Shown: positions 7,273-14,989 of the stretch, piece by piece
Layout of the letters: every line of letters starts with the position of its first letter
How positions within the stretch are numbered: position 1 is the first letter of the stretch
Assembly (NCBI GenBank): GCA_903911245.1
Contig: CAIWCR010000036.1
Location: 1 to 41,512, forward strand
Direction: 5' to 3'
Source: an uncultured Parcubacteria group bacterium
GTDB taxonomy: Bacteria > Patescibacteriota > Minisyncoccia > UBA6257 > 2-01-FULL-56-20
Length of the DNA stretch: 41,512 nt
Position numbers and translations under genes: made by a program
The notes under the pieces: generated by a model
Told to the model about the DNA's origin: nothing
Seen by the model: only the letters and a program-made list of their open reading frames with translations
Database searches by the model: none

Positions 7273-8490
7273 CTATATTGGATAACGAATAATAACAATA
7301 CCAGAGCCACCGTTACCGCCAGCACAATTAGCCACTTGATTGCATCCAGCACCACCACCACCACCACCTGATCCAGTGTTATTGCCAGCATTACCACCAA
7401 AATTTGGCAATGGCGCACCAGCAATTCCACTTAATCCACTATTAAAAGCATTTGTTCCACCGGAACCACCAATGCCATTATAACTTCCGCCACCACCGGC
7501 ACCACCAAGCCCACCATTACCACCGGCACCACCATTATTGCCCGTGCCACCACCACCGGCCGCCCAATAAAGAGTTATACCATTAATCGAATTAGAAACA
7601 CCATTTGCACCATTAGGCCCATTCGTGGGGGCATTGTTTCCATATCCCCCTCCGCCGCCGGAGCCATTTGTGGAATAATAACCACCCGTGCCACCACCAC
7701 CATTACCTGAACCACCTGGATTTGCTCCGCCATAAGTAGATCCACCACCTGAACCGCCGGTTGCCCTGCCATTACCAGCAGCTATCGCTGAATAGGTTCC
7801 TCCGTAGCCACCGCCGCCCGCAGTCAAACCAAATGCAGTGGTATCGCCACCAGATGTACCAGTAGTCCCAGAATTTCCGGTAGAGCCAGTCCCCGTGCCG
7901 CCAGCACCGATTACGATAGTATAAACAGCATTCGTTGCAACGATTAATGATGTTCCACTTAAATTGGTAACTACTCCTCCTCCGCCGCCGCCGCCGCCAT
8001 TATTTCCAGATCCAGCACCGCCGCCACCAACCAGAAGATATTCAACGGCCATACCCGTAGTAACTTGGAATGTGCCATTTGTAATAAAAGTATGGACGCA
8101 ATATCCATTAACCTTGGTGACCGTACCACCCGTTGCAGAACATTCCGCTGAAAAAACTAGCCACTTCGTGCCATTATAAGCCTCGAAGTTATTATTCGTG
8201 TTATTGAATCGCATCATTCCAGCGACAGGAGTTGCCGAACGCTGTGCTGTCGTACCGACGGGAAGCTTAACAGAATCAGTGCCACCCACATCAAGCGTCG
8301 CAGCAGGAGCATTCGTCCCTATCCCCACATTTCCTGCGGTGTAGTACATAGAGGTTCCACTCAAGAGCCAGAAGATAGGATTACCATTGGGAGGTTGATT
8401 AGATCCAGGACTTGAGAAAGCAAAGCTTGCTATAGCTCCTGCAAAGGAGCCTATGAGGATACTTAAGAAAGGTGTTTTGAGCTTATTCAT
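7273..8490 (-). CDS. Surface protein copy B, Gly-rich C-terminal domain
   Basis: This is a 405-residue protein. Residues 8-27 are a signal anchor (FLSILIGSFAGAIASFAF). The shared head module follows: SSPGSNQPPNGNP, FWLLSGTSMYY, GNVGIGT at about 54-59. From about residue 155 a Gly-rich domain begins (LLVGGGGAG) and runs to SGIVIIRYPI at the end. This type of domain occurs in phage receptor-binding and bacterial surface proteins. No enzymatic motif is seen. It has its own promoter after the terminator of the CxxC gene, and tspO follows 4 nt after its stop. The first 30 codons and the upstream region are nearly identical to those of copy E. Confidence 0.88.
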   Translation of the reverse strand: MNKLKTPFLSILIGSFAGAIASFAFSSPGSNQPPNGNPIFWLLSGTSMYYTAGNVGIGTNAPAATLDVGGTDSVKLPVGTTAQRSATPVAGMMRFNNTNNNFEAYNGTKWLVFSAECSATGGTVTKVNGYCVHTFITNGTFQVTTGMAVEYLLVGGGGAGSGNNGGGGGGGGVVTNLSGTSLIVATNAVYTIVIGAGGTGTGSTGNSGTTGTSGGDTTAFGLTAGGGGYGGTYSAIAAGNGRATGGSGGGSTYGGANPGGSGNGGGGTGGYYSTNGSGGGGGYGNNAPTNGPNGANGVSNSINGITLYWAAGGGGTGNNGGAGGNGGLGGAGGGGSYNGIGGSGGTNAFNSGLSGIAGAPLPNFGGNAGNNTGSGGGGGGAGCNQVANCAGGNGGSGIVIIRYPI

Positions 8491-8524
8491 AAACGCGAAA
8501 GAAAAAATGTCAGTTACCGTAATT

Positions 8525-8530
8525 ATTATA
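8525..8530 (-). promoter_or_regulatory. -10 box for surface gene copy B
   Basis: TATAAT on the minus strand gives a leader of roughly 28 nt before ATG 8490. The upstream element (TTGATT, 15 nt away) falls in the tail of the preceding terminator hairpin. No Shine-Dalgarno is visible. Confidence 0.6.
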
Positions 8531-8545
8531 TAATGAAATTGCTCT

Positions 8546-8580
8546 AATCAAAAACCCGCGCGATGCGCGGGTTTTTGATT
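8546..8580. terminator. Intrinsic terminator, perfect 16-bp stem
   Basis: An A-rich, CCCGCGC stem with a GAT loop and GCGCGGG followed by TTTTTG. It ends the CxxC-protein gene on the minus strand and is symmetric. An identical copy lies at 13446-13480. Confidence 0.9.
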
Positions 8581-8592
8581 AAGACTTCTTTT

Positions 8593-9108
8593 TTATCTTT
8601 TTGCTGGACCTCTTTTCTTTGCAGCTATCTTTTTCGGAAAATCTTTTTGTATAATATCTGCTTTTGGTGGAATTATTTGTTTCACGGCTTCAGCCGATCC
8701 AACAGGATGAGACATTGTTTCCAATATCCGCAATATACTATCAATTTTAGTATTCATAGCACCAACCTGCTGTTTTAAGTCGGCCATTCCCCATTCATTG
8801 GTTCGCGGCTCAAAAGATCGTGTTGACGCTTCCCTTCTCTGGAAACTTCCATTATTTACCGGAGCTTCCCGATGAGTATCAAAACAAGCGCTACAATATA
8901 CCGGCTTTCTTCCATTTGGACGGAAAGGAAGTTCGCACGCCTTCCCACAGCTGCTGCAGATACCAGGAAATTTCTGCGAATCTTCCCGACGGAAACCATC
9001 AGGCCGCGAATATGCTGGCTTTTCAAAGCTCGGACGACTCGGCCCTCTATTATTAAATCCTCCTCCATTTCTGGAAGCATTGCCGTGAGGCTTTCTAAAT
9101 TTGTTCAT
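8593..9108 (-). CDS. CxxC-x17-CxxC zinc-binding protein
   Basis: This is a 171-residue protein. Start 9108 is preferred over 9132 because a TATAAT box sits 6 nt upstream of it. The N-terminal about 45 residues are Arg/Gly/Pro/Asn-rich and disordered-looking. A zinc ribbon follows, with CSSC, 17 residues, then CSAC; the family is typical of candidate-phyla genomes. A helical segment and a basic C-terminus (KKIAAKKRGPAKR) follow. The basic tail and Arg/Gly-rich head suggest nucleic-acid binding, an inference only. Confidence 0.8.
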   Translation of the reverse strand: MNKFRKPHGNASRNGGGFNNRGPSRPSFEKPAYSRPDGFRREDSQKFPGICSSCGKACELPFRPNGRKPVYCSACFDTHREAPVNNGSFQRREASTRSFEPRTNEWGMADLKQQVGAMNTKIDSILRILETMSHPVGSAEAVKQIIPPKADIIQKDFPKKIAAKKRGPAKR

Positions 9109-9114
9109 TTGAAT

Positions 9115-9120
9115 ATTATA
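9115..9120 (-). promoter_or_regulatory. -10 box, apparently leaderless, for the CxxC protein
   Basis: TATAAT, 6 nt, then ATG 9108. No Shine-Dalgarno. Confidence 0.7.
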
Positions 9121-9195
9121 GGTTAATCCCAACTCCCGAAGCGTAAGCTTTTATGGGGATAAAAGCAATGAGCGACTCTAATATAGTAAAGAAAA

Positions 9196-9218
9196 AACCA
9201 GATCATCATAATCCGGTT
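9196..9218. terminator. Intrinsic terminator after the tRNA-Gln unit
   Basis: 8-bp stem AACCGGAT/ATCTGGTT (one G-T pair) followed on the minus strand by TTTT. It lies downstream of the small 9241-9405 frame. Confidence 0.75.
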
Positions 9219-9240
9219 TTTTGCATAACCCCATAATGAG

Positions 9241-9405
9241 TCAATTAGCGTCGTGTTGATTCATAGCCTTCTTAGCCATTTCACGAGCCTCTTCAGGAGA
9301 GCTACTTTGGAACCTTTCGCTTGAGAACGGATTAGTATTGCAAACACAATATAAAACACCGTTTGATGTGATTGCAAAAGCACCTAAAAATGGCGATTTG
9401 AACAC
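9241..9405 (-). CDS. Small protein directly downstream of tRNA-Gln
   Basis: This 54-codon frame starts at GTG 9405, only 4 nt past the tRNA-Gln discriminator base, and ends TGA 9241. The product contains AITSNGVLYCVCNTNPF and a helical, charged C-terminus (PEEAREMAKKAMNQ), which looks coded rather than random. It would have to be translated from RNA cut from the tRNA transcript, or from its own start. The terminator follows at 9196-9218. No family is recognised. It could be spurious. Confidence 0.45.
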   Translation of the reverse strand: MFKSPFLGAFAITSNGVLYCVCNTNPFSSERFQSSSPEEAREMAKKAMNQHDAN

Positions 9406-9409
9406 AATG

Positions 9410-9480
9410 CTGCGGGACCTGGACTCGAACCAAGATAAACGCCTTCAGAGGGCGCTGTCCTACCATTAGACGATCCCGCA
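9410..9480 (-). tRNA. tRNA-Gln (anticodon CTG)
   Basis: Acceptor TGCGGGA/TCCCGCA, a T arm with GGTTCGAGTCC, and anticodon loop CTCTGAA, giving CUG. Discriminator G is usual for tRNA-Gln. The 3' CCA is not encoded (GCA follows the acceptor). It reads CAG codons. Confidence 0.93.
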
Positions 9481-9545
9481 ATGGAAATGACCCTTATTGG
9501 TCTTTGTAAAGTTTCTCGCAAAAAAGTCTTTTTGTCTAGCTTAAA

Positions 9546-9935
9546 TCAGAAATTGAAATTTTCTCCTCCTGCTCCTACGAGTCCCCCGCTCAAAGATTGC
9601 ATAAGCTGGAGAGTAAACACATATAAAAACCATGATGTAACTACGGTCGAAATTATCATAAGAATAATGGAGATAATACCAATCTGTTTTGCGTGCGGAT
9701 CTTCTGATTTGAAATATTTCATGCCATGCCATGATCCGATGGTTATGAAACAAAGCAGTGGCGTAATGATACTCATAAGATAGAGTCCGATTTGTGCGCC
9801 TGCCGACGTTGAAGGCGGTTTTTCTTTCAGACTCTTTCCGCAATTCGGACAAAAATAAAACTCAGGCTGAAGCGGCTGATGACATACGGGACATAATAAC
9901 GACTGAGGTATTGTAGGAATAGATGATTCGTTCAT
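9546..9935 (-). CDS. Zinc-ribbon membrane protein
   Basis: This 129-residue protein starts with a cytosolic zinc ribbon (CPVCHQPL then CPNCGKSL, residues about 15-35). A linker and two transmembrane helices follow (about 50-67 and 83-105), then a short Gly-rich tail. The pattern is that of 'zinc-ribbon domain-containing' membrane proteins of unknown role. A TATAAT box 7 nt upstream supports this start. It is a single-gene unit between tRNA-Gln and tRNA-Lys. Confidence 0.8.
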   Translation of the reverse strand: MNESSIPTIPQSLLCPVCHQPLQPEFYFCPNCGKSLKEKPPSTSAGAQIGLYLMSIITPLLCFITIGSWHGMKYFKSEDPHAKQIGIISIILMIISTVVTSWFLYVFTLQLMQSLSGGLVGAGGENFNF

Positions 9936-9942
9936 GTGATTA

Positions 9943-9948
9943 ATTATA
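9943..9948 (-). promoter_or_regulatory. -10 box, apparently leaderless, for the zinc-ribbon membrane protein
   Basis: TATAAT, 7 nt, then ATG 9935. No Shine-Dalgarno. Confidence 0.65.
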
Positions 9949-10006
9949 AACTATTATCACGAGGTTGAAAATTGTTATCATTTCTTCTATCATTGCAATT
10001 GACATT

Positions 10007-10082
10007 GCCCCTATAGCTCAGTTGGTAGAGCAGCTCCCTTTTAAGGAGATGGTCCCAGGTTCGAATCCTGGTGGGGGCACCA
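10007..10082 (+). tRNA. tRNA-Lys (anticodon TTT)
   Basis: Acceptor GCCCCTA/TGGGGGC, D arm AGCTCAGTTGGTAGAGC, anticodon loop CTTTTAA, T arm GGTTCGAATCC. CCA is encoded, unlike the other two tRNA genes here. Confidence 0.96.
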
Positions 10083-10265
10083 CTTCGCCAAGGCTCCGCG
10101 GTGCACAGCACCCTGCCTGCAAAAATCGCAATCATATTTTTATTTTCATCTCCCTGCCCACAATAAGGAGATGGTCAAAGATAAAAACAGCAATCTCGAA
10201 TCTCGCCCCTTTACAAATTTCCGAAATTACCTCATAGTATGGTCAGTACGAAAGGAAGCGGAAAG

Positions 10266-10559
10266 ATGAATAATATCTTAATTGTGGCAATTCCCGTGGG
10301 ATATGCACCAGAATGGGTAATGAAAGAATTTGTAGGACTAAAACTACCTTTAGCGGTGCTCCCTCATCAAGAAAAAGTCCCGCCAGGAATAATCCTCGGC
10401 AAACCAGGATCTCCCAATGGCTATCGAGTGGAAATAAGAAAAGCAGTAGAAATTCTCAAAACGAAAAACACTAGAGCTGCCCACTGGTGGTTGGGAAACG
10501 TCATCTTTGAACAAACGCCTTATCTTATATTCAGCAAGGACGTCTGCCGATTAATATAA
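10266..10559 (+). CDS. Hypothetical protein, 97 residues
   Basis: ATG 10266 is preferred because AAAGGAAG lies about 12-19 nt upstream as a possible ribosome site; an in-frame ATG at 10239 would add nine residues. The product begins with a hydrophobic strand (NNILIVAIPVGYAP) and contains PHQEKVPPGIILGKPGSP and a Lys-rich helix. No domain is recognised. A strong terminator follows 20 nt later. Function unknown. Confidence 0.6.
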   Translation: MNNILIVAIPVGYAPEWVMKEFVGLKLPLAVLPHQEKVPPGIILGKPGSPNGYRVEIRKAVEILKTKNTRAAHWWLGNVIFEQTPYLIFSKDVCRLI

Positions 10560-10578
10560 AAACGGCCCTTGCCCTCTT

Positions 10579-10603
10579 ACCAGTTATCATTTTGATAACT
10601 GGT
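10579..10603 (+). terminator. Intrinsic terminator
   Basis: Perfect 11-bp stem ACCAGTTATCA/TGATAACTGGT with a TTT loop and a T-rich tail. It ends the 10266 gene. Confidence 0.88.
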
Positions 10604-10617
10604 TTTTCTTTTTATTC

Positions 10618-11547
10618 TCATTGTGTCCATTCAACAATAACAATACCCGAAGCGCCCGCTCCAGAATTTGTTAAAGTACCATAACCTCCTGCACCACCAG
10701 AACCATATCCAGCGGCATCAAGTCTTCCCGAATTTATTTGTCCTCCACCAGCACCTGCTCCACCAAAAATAGAATTTCCTCCTCCGCCAGCACCATTCGC
10801 AGCGGAAGGAACATAATGACTCCCCTCTCCCTGCCCTCCAGTAAGGTTAATATCCCCACCCGTACCAGCGCCGCCATTATATCCTCCAACGGCACCGCCG
10901 CCGCCCGACGCGGAACATCCTCCTGAAAAAGAAGATCCGCTTCCCACATTCCCCAAATTATTCGTTATAGAAGTATCAACAGCAGTCCCACCACTACCAA
11001 CGGTGATGGTTGTTGTTTGTCCCGCAATCATTCCCGAAACCCACTTAATACAAGCTCCGCCTGCCGCGCCGCCAGAGCCACCATTGCCGCCAGCGTAGTT
11101 TCCTCCTGATCCACCGCCACCAACAACGGTTACCTTATAAACAGTACTTGTCGTTGTTCCTGTAGGATAGGTAAATATTCCAGAACTTGTGAATATCTGT
11201 TTTTTAAGTTGTGGCGGAGCACTAGTAAGTGGCGCCCAAGACGCTCCATCACATCCCTGCAATGCCGTTCCACTCCATCTTATCGCACCGGCATTTACGC
11301 TCGAGCACGTCGTTGCATCATTATTAACCTTGATGCTTCCGTTTACATCTAGCTTTGCTGCTGGTGTACTCGTTCCAATACCAACGCTTCCTCCTAAATA
11401 ATACATATTCGCTCCATTGAGAAGCTAGAAAAGCGGATTGCCGTTCGGTGGTTGATTAGATCCAGGACTTGAGAATGCAAAACTCGCTATAGCTCCTGCA
11501 AAGGAGCCTATAAGAATACTTAAGAAAAGCGTCTTGAGCTTATTCAT
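10618..11547 (-). pseudogene. Surface protein copy C, Gly-rich domain, interrupted by an amber codon
   Basis: The frame is intact for 310 codons from ATG 11547 except TAG at 11425-11427 (codon 41). At this position every sister copy has TGG (the Trp of FWLL). A single G-to-A change explains it. Upstream are the anchor and SSPGSNQPPNGNPLF; downstream are MYYLGGSVGIGT and a Gly-rich domain ending GIVIVEWTQ. No other lesion is seen, so the change is recent, or tolerated by readthrough, or an assembly error. It is last in a three-gene operon (copies E, D, C), 17 nt after copy D. Confidence 0.8.
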
Positions 11548-11564
11548 TGATCCTAAAAACTAAA

Positions 11565-12242
11565 TCAATACTTGATAATATAATTCAAAGCCACGTTTCG
11601 AGGACGAGTTTCGGTACCGCCCGTAGATCCAATCTTGGGTTGTCCCGTACTGTATCCAGGCTGAGATGGAACGAGATTACTGAAATCTGAACCAGTAAAC
11701 GGAGACCTATCACCATACATCTGCGTGATGGAATGAGTGTGGCTTGCGAACATATCGGTCTGCCAGCTTCCCAGTGTACGCCCACTATCAATTCCCCGAC
11801 CACCGTCGAATCCTCTAATAAATTCCCCCCTTAGATCGGGAATATTGAACGTAGTCGATCCATCGCCCACACCATACGTAGTTCCTACGATAGCAAACAA
11901 ATCGGCATATGTTGTTCGAGAAATAGCCGCTCCATTGCAAATCAGCCAACCTTGCGGCGCGGATGAACCCGCGTAGGAATTAACGGTTCCTATCGGATCC
12001 AGATATCCGGTTTTATCTTTTACCCTTCCATTAACTTCCAATTGAACACTTGGAGTCGATGTTCCGATACCGACGCTTCCCGCTGAATAATACATACTCG
12101 TACCACTCAAAAGCCAGAAAACCGGATTGCCGTTCGGCGGTTGAGATCCCGGATTGGTGAAAGCAAGAACAGCAATGGCGCAGGCAAAGAGACCTATTGC
12201 TATACTGAGGAAGAGAATTGTGAAAATATTCGATTTTTTCAT
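11565..12242 (-). CDS. Surface protein copy D, phage tail-collar-like C-terminal domain
   Basis: This is a 225-residue protein. Its anchor helix is FLSIAIGLFACAIAVLAF, followed by the shared NPVFWLLSGTSMYYSAGSVG head. From about residue 80 it has a tail-collar type domain: GWLICNGAAI, FNIPDLRGEFIRG, a histidine pair ASHTHSI, and the GTETRPRNVALNYIIKY end seen in phage short-tail-fibre and microcystin-dependent-protein-like families. These domains form trimeric receptor-binding tips in phages. Here the N-terminal anchor suggests display on the cell. It is the middle gene of the copy E-D-C operon, with 17-nt gaps on both sides. Confidence 0.88.
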   Translation of the reverse strand: MKKSNIFTILFLSIAIGLFACAIAVLAFTNPGSQPPNGNPVFWLLSGTSMYYSAGSVGIGTSTPSVQLEVNGRVKDKTGYLDPIGTVNSYAGSSAPQGWLICNGAAISRTTYADLFAIVGTTYGVGDGSTTFNIPDLRGEFIRGFDGGRGIDSGRTLGSWQTDMFASHTHSITQMYGDRSPFTGSDFSNLVPSQPGYSTGQPKIGSTGGTETRPRNVALNYIIKY

Positions 12243-12259
12243 TATGTAAAACAGCTATC

Positions 12260-13390
12260 TTAATAATAAATTACAACAACTCCATTAGATCCGTTGTTGG
12301 ATGGTCCACCGGCGCCAGTATAGCCATAAATCAATCTATTGGCAGTACTATTTGATCCATCCGCCAAGGTCCTTATAGATCCCTGTACGTACTGTGCCGT
12401 ACCATAACTCGACGGAGGGTAGGTATATGATTCAGCAGTACAAGCACCACTAGCGTCCGTCGTCGCAGCAAAGGCACAGGAAGTCTGAAAATATCCAACA
12501 ACCGATGCACAGGTGAGACGATAAGCCGGACTAGTACCAAGCTTTATTTGACTGATTGTCGCATCAGAAAGTTTCCCTTTTCCGGTTGCGCTTGTAAGAT
12601 TTCCCGGAGTTACAGCAGCAGTATTCTGGTGACTGGTATTAGCTCCATCAATGCCGACAACCAAGGTCCATCCTCCTCCTTGATTGGCCATATCGCAATA
12701 TATTTGAAATGCATTACTTGTATCTCCGTCATTATCAGGATCTATCCAATATGCACCGCTACCAGTTGAATAACCATTGTCCAAAAGAGTCTTGCAAGTT
12801 CTTCCCGCTCGTGCCTGTGTGGTGCCATCTGATGGGGAAAGAAAATTGCCCCACGCTGCTCCGGTACATCCCTGAAAAGATGTCCCCGTCCAACGAATTG
12901 TTCCCGCTTTTGACGCGTTGCACACATCGGTATCATTTGCCATTTTAATTCCTCCAGCAACGTCCATCTTCGCTGCCGGACTTGCGGTGCCTATCCCCAC
13001 GTTCGTTCCTGAAGGATTCAGAATAAGATACCCTCCATTTGCATCGACGACGGTAGCATTGTTATAGCCTGCTGATTTTCCAAAAAAGTTGATTTGTGAA
13101 CCACCAGAATATGTTCGCATTCCGGCATTACTACTTGTTGAAGCGTCGATATCAAAAAAGATATTAGATCCTGCAGTGGTATTAGAAATATTGAGAATAT
13201 TACGGGGAGTACTCGTTCCGATTCCAACACTTCCTCCTTGGTAATACATATTCGTACTATTCAAAAGCCAGAAAGTAGGCCCTCCATTGGGAGGCTGATT
13301 TGATCCAGGACTTGAGAAAGCAAAGCTTGCTATAGCTCCTGCAAAGGAGCCTATGAGGATACTTAAGAAAAGTGTTTTGAGCTTATTCAT
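12260..13390 (-). CDS. Surface protein copy E, fibrinogen-like C-terminal domain
   Basis: This is a 376-residue protein. After the shared anchor and head come two GIGT stalk units, KMDVAGG, and a WTGTSFQGCTGAAWG element also seen in altered form in copy C. From about residue 195 there is a fibrinogen-C-like region: TCKTLLDNG, GAYWIDPDNDGD, IYCDMANQGGGWTLV. Such domains bind sugars or surface ligands in other systems. It is the first gene of the copy E-D-C operon and has its own promoter. Its first 30 codons and upstream region match copy B closely. Confidence 0.87.
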   Translation of the reverse strand: MNKLKTLFLSILIGSFAGAIASFAFSSPGSNQPPNGGPTFWLLNSTNMYYQGGSVGIGTSTPRNILNISNTTAGSNIFFDIDASTSSNAGMRTYSGGSQINFFGKSAGYNNATVVDANGGYLILNPSGTNVGIGTASPAAKMDVAGGIKMANDTDVCNASKAGTIRWTGTSFQGCTGAAWGNFLSPSDGTTQARAGRTCKTLLDNGYSTGSGAYWIDPDNDGDTSNAFQIYCDMANQGGGWTLVVGIDGANTSHQNTAAVTPGNLTSATGKGKLSDATISQIKLGTSPAYRLTCASVVGYFQTSCAFAATTDASGACTAESYTYPPSSYGTAQYVQGSIRTLADGSNSTANRLIYGYTGAGGPSNNGSNGVVVIYY

Positions 13391-13424
13391 GAACGCGAAA
13401 GAAAAAATATCAGTTACCGTAATT

Positions 13425-13430
13425 ATTATA
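13425..13430 (-). promoter_or_regulatory. -10 box for the copy E-D-C operon
   Basis: TATAAT in the repeated block, about 28-nt leader, same arrangement as for copy B. Confidence 0.6.
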
Positions 13431-13445
13431 TAATGAAATTACTCT

Positions 13446-13480
13446 AATCAAAAACCCGCGCGATGCGCGGGTTTTTGATT
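13446..13480. terminator. Intrinsic terminator, perfect 16-bp stem, second copy
   Basis: Identical to 8546-8580. Here it ends the 13502-13657 gene. Confidence 0.9.
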
Positions 13481-13501
13481 ATCAAGGAAAATTCCTCGAA
13501 C

Positions 13502-13657
13502 TTAAGCCTGGACTTCAGAGTTTTCGGCTTCGGTTTCAACCGGAGCTGCTTCTGATGCCGGAGCGGCTTCAGGTGTCGCAACTTCTTCAACTGTCGCAGG
13601 AACCACCGGCTCAACTTCCTGAGCGGCATCCATAGGCACATTAGTAGTGTCAGTCAT
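13502..13657 (-). CDS. Small acidic Ala/Glu/Pro-rich protein
   Basis: This 51-residue frame runs from ATG 13657 to TAA 13502. The product begins MTDTTNVPMDAAQEVEPVV and is almost wholly Ala, Glu, Pro, Val and Thr, strongly acidic and without hydrophobic helices. Low complexity makes homology hard to judge. Support comes from its placement: a terminator directly downstream and a possible TATATT -10 far upstream (near 13728). Function unknown. Confidence 0.55.
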   Translation of the reverse strand: MTDTTNVPMDAAQEVEPVVPATVEEVATPEAAPASEAAPVETEAENSEVQA

Positions 13658-13767
13658 AGATAAAGAAAATTAATATTGATACGGCTGCGACTATATTCCG
13701 TTTCCTCGTAAGGATAGAAATAATATAACACACTTTTAAAAATTAGGCAATATCTCCCCAAATTACA

Positions 13768-14976
13768 TTAAGCAGTTACAACAATTTCGTTTTTCTTTAT
13801 CTTCTTTCTGTGCAAAATAAGAAAAAATAACAACACCGCCGCAACAGCAGACATCGTCGCACCAAAATAGAATGGGGCCGATGGGTCTATCTTATCCCAT
13901 AAAAATCCAGCGATAAAACTTGCGGGAAGAGCCAAGAGTCCGACGGTCATATTATAAATACCGTATGCGCGACCACGATGCGACGGTTGAACGATATCGG
14001 CAACAAATGCCTTTGCCACGCCTTCAGTTGTCGCATAATACAATCCGTAAAAGGCGAAAATGAGCCAAATCATAAGCGGCGTTTTTACCATCGCAAACCC
14101 GATATATGCAATGACGTACGCCGCCCAACCGATAAGGATTACTTTTTCTCTGCCAATTCTATCAGACAAACTGCCCAAGGGAATCGATGCCGATGCATAA
14201 ACAAAATTGAAAAGTGCATACACAAGAGGAATCGCAAGAAGCGTGACGCCGACATTCTGCGCACGAAGAATAAGGAATGCATCCGATGAATTTCCAATCG
14301 TAAAGATCGCAATTACTGCGAGAAAAAGATAAAACTCAATCGGCAATCCCCCACTCTCTAAAACAATCTCTTCTTCTGTCTCTTTTACCGGCTCAACTTC
14401 CTTTACTTTAAAAATAAGAATCCCCAAGGTTATCACAAGCGGCACCGCACAAAAAACAAGGATGAGATGATATTGGTCACGGAAAAAATAAAGTAATGCA
14501 AACAATAAAAGCGGTCCAACCACCGATCCAAGTGTATCAAGCGCTCGCGCAATTCCAAATCCTTTTCCTCGGTTTTTCCCCTCAGTTGAATCAGCAATAA
14601 GAACATCTTTCGGCGAATCCTTCACACCTTTTCCGACGCCATCTATAAAACGCAGACCAAGAATTGCGGCGCCGCCCGTCACAAATGCCAAAACCGGCCG
14701 ACTTATCATTGAGAGAAAATAACCAGCAAACACGATTGGTTTCTGTTTTCCAAATTTATCGGAAAGCCATCCAGCGACGAATCGAAAAACGCTTGCACCA
14801 GTTGTTACCAATCCCTCCGAAAGACCAATGAATTCCTTACTGAACCCCAAGACATTGGTAAGATACAACGGCAATATGGGAACAAAAATGTCCTGGCTAA
14901 TACCACCAAAAAAACTCAAAAGTCCGACATAAAAAACATTGCCGAACTTCTTTTTCGATTTTCCAGAATCAGACAT
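13768..14976 (-). CDS. Major facilitator superfamily transporter (12 helices)
   Basis: This 402-residue protein has about 12 hydrophobic helices. The MFS loop 2-3 motif is present as GWLSDKFGKQKP, and its counterpart in the second half as GSLSDRIGREKV. The DGVGKGVKDSPKD element is typical of a subgroup of uncharacterised bacterial MFS proteins. Substrate unknown; export of small molecules is likely. Its -10 box (GATAAT) overlaps the last codons of ruvA, 7 nt before the ATG. Confidence 0.88.
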   Translation of the reverse strand: MSDSGKSKKKFGNVFYVGLLSFFGGISQDIFVPILPLYLTNVLGFSKEFIGLSEGLVTTGASVFRFVAGWLSDKFGKQKPIVFAGYFLSMISRPVLAFVTGGAAILGLRFIDGVGKGVKDSPKDVLIADSTEGKNRGKGFGIARALDTLGSVVGPLLLFALLYFFRDQYHLILVFCAVPLVITLGILIFKVKEVEPVKETEEEIVLESGGLPIEFYLFLAVIAIFTIGNSSDAFLILRAQNVGVTLLAIPLVYALFNFVYASASIPLGSLSDRIGREKVILIGWAAYVIAYIGFAMVKTPLMIWLIFAFYGLYYATTEGVAKAFVADIVQPSHRGRAYGIYNMTVGLLALPASFIAGFLWDKIDPSAPFYFGATMSAVAAVLLFFLILHRKKIKKNEIVVTA

Positions 14977-14983
14977 TCAATGT

Positions 14984-14989
14984 ATTATC
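14984..14989 (-). promoter_or_regulatory. -10 box, apparently leaderless, for the MFS gene
   Basis: GATAAT, 7 nt, then ATG 14976. It lies across the ruvA stop codon. Confidence 0.55.

Larger units (their letters stand above)
8402..8581. repeat. 180-bp direct repeat, copy 1 (terminator + promoter + anchor codons)
   Basis: Aligned by eye to 13302-13481 (constant offset 4900) there are only 4 mismatches. The block spans the preceding gene's terminator, the promoter, the 5' leader and the first 30 codons of copy B. Similarity drops sharply on both sides. Confidence 0.9.
13302..13481. repeat. 180-bp direct repeat, copy 2
   Basis: Pairs with 8402-8581 with 4 mismatches. Covers the first 30 codons of copy E, its leader and promoter (-10 at 13425-13430, minus) and the terminator of the gene upstream. 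Confidence 0.9.

Noticed and set aside
7300..8060. Apparent minisatellite of GGN triplets
   Set aside because: It is codon-level Gly repetition of a coding domain. Unit length varies and no exact tandem array is present.
7964..8179. Plus-strand Pro-rich frame opposite the Gly-rich surface gene
   Set aside because: Poly-Pro is the antisense reading of the Gly codons of copy B. Similar shadows occur opposite copies C and G.
10165..10178. Second occurrence of TAAGGAGATGGTC, also found inside tRNA-Lys
   Set aside because: Only 13 nt match and no tRNA arms surround it. It could be an attachment-site relic, but nothing else supports integration.
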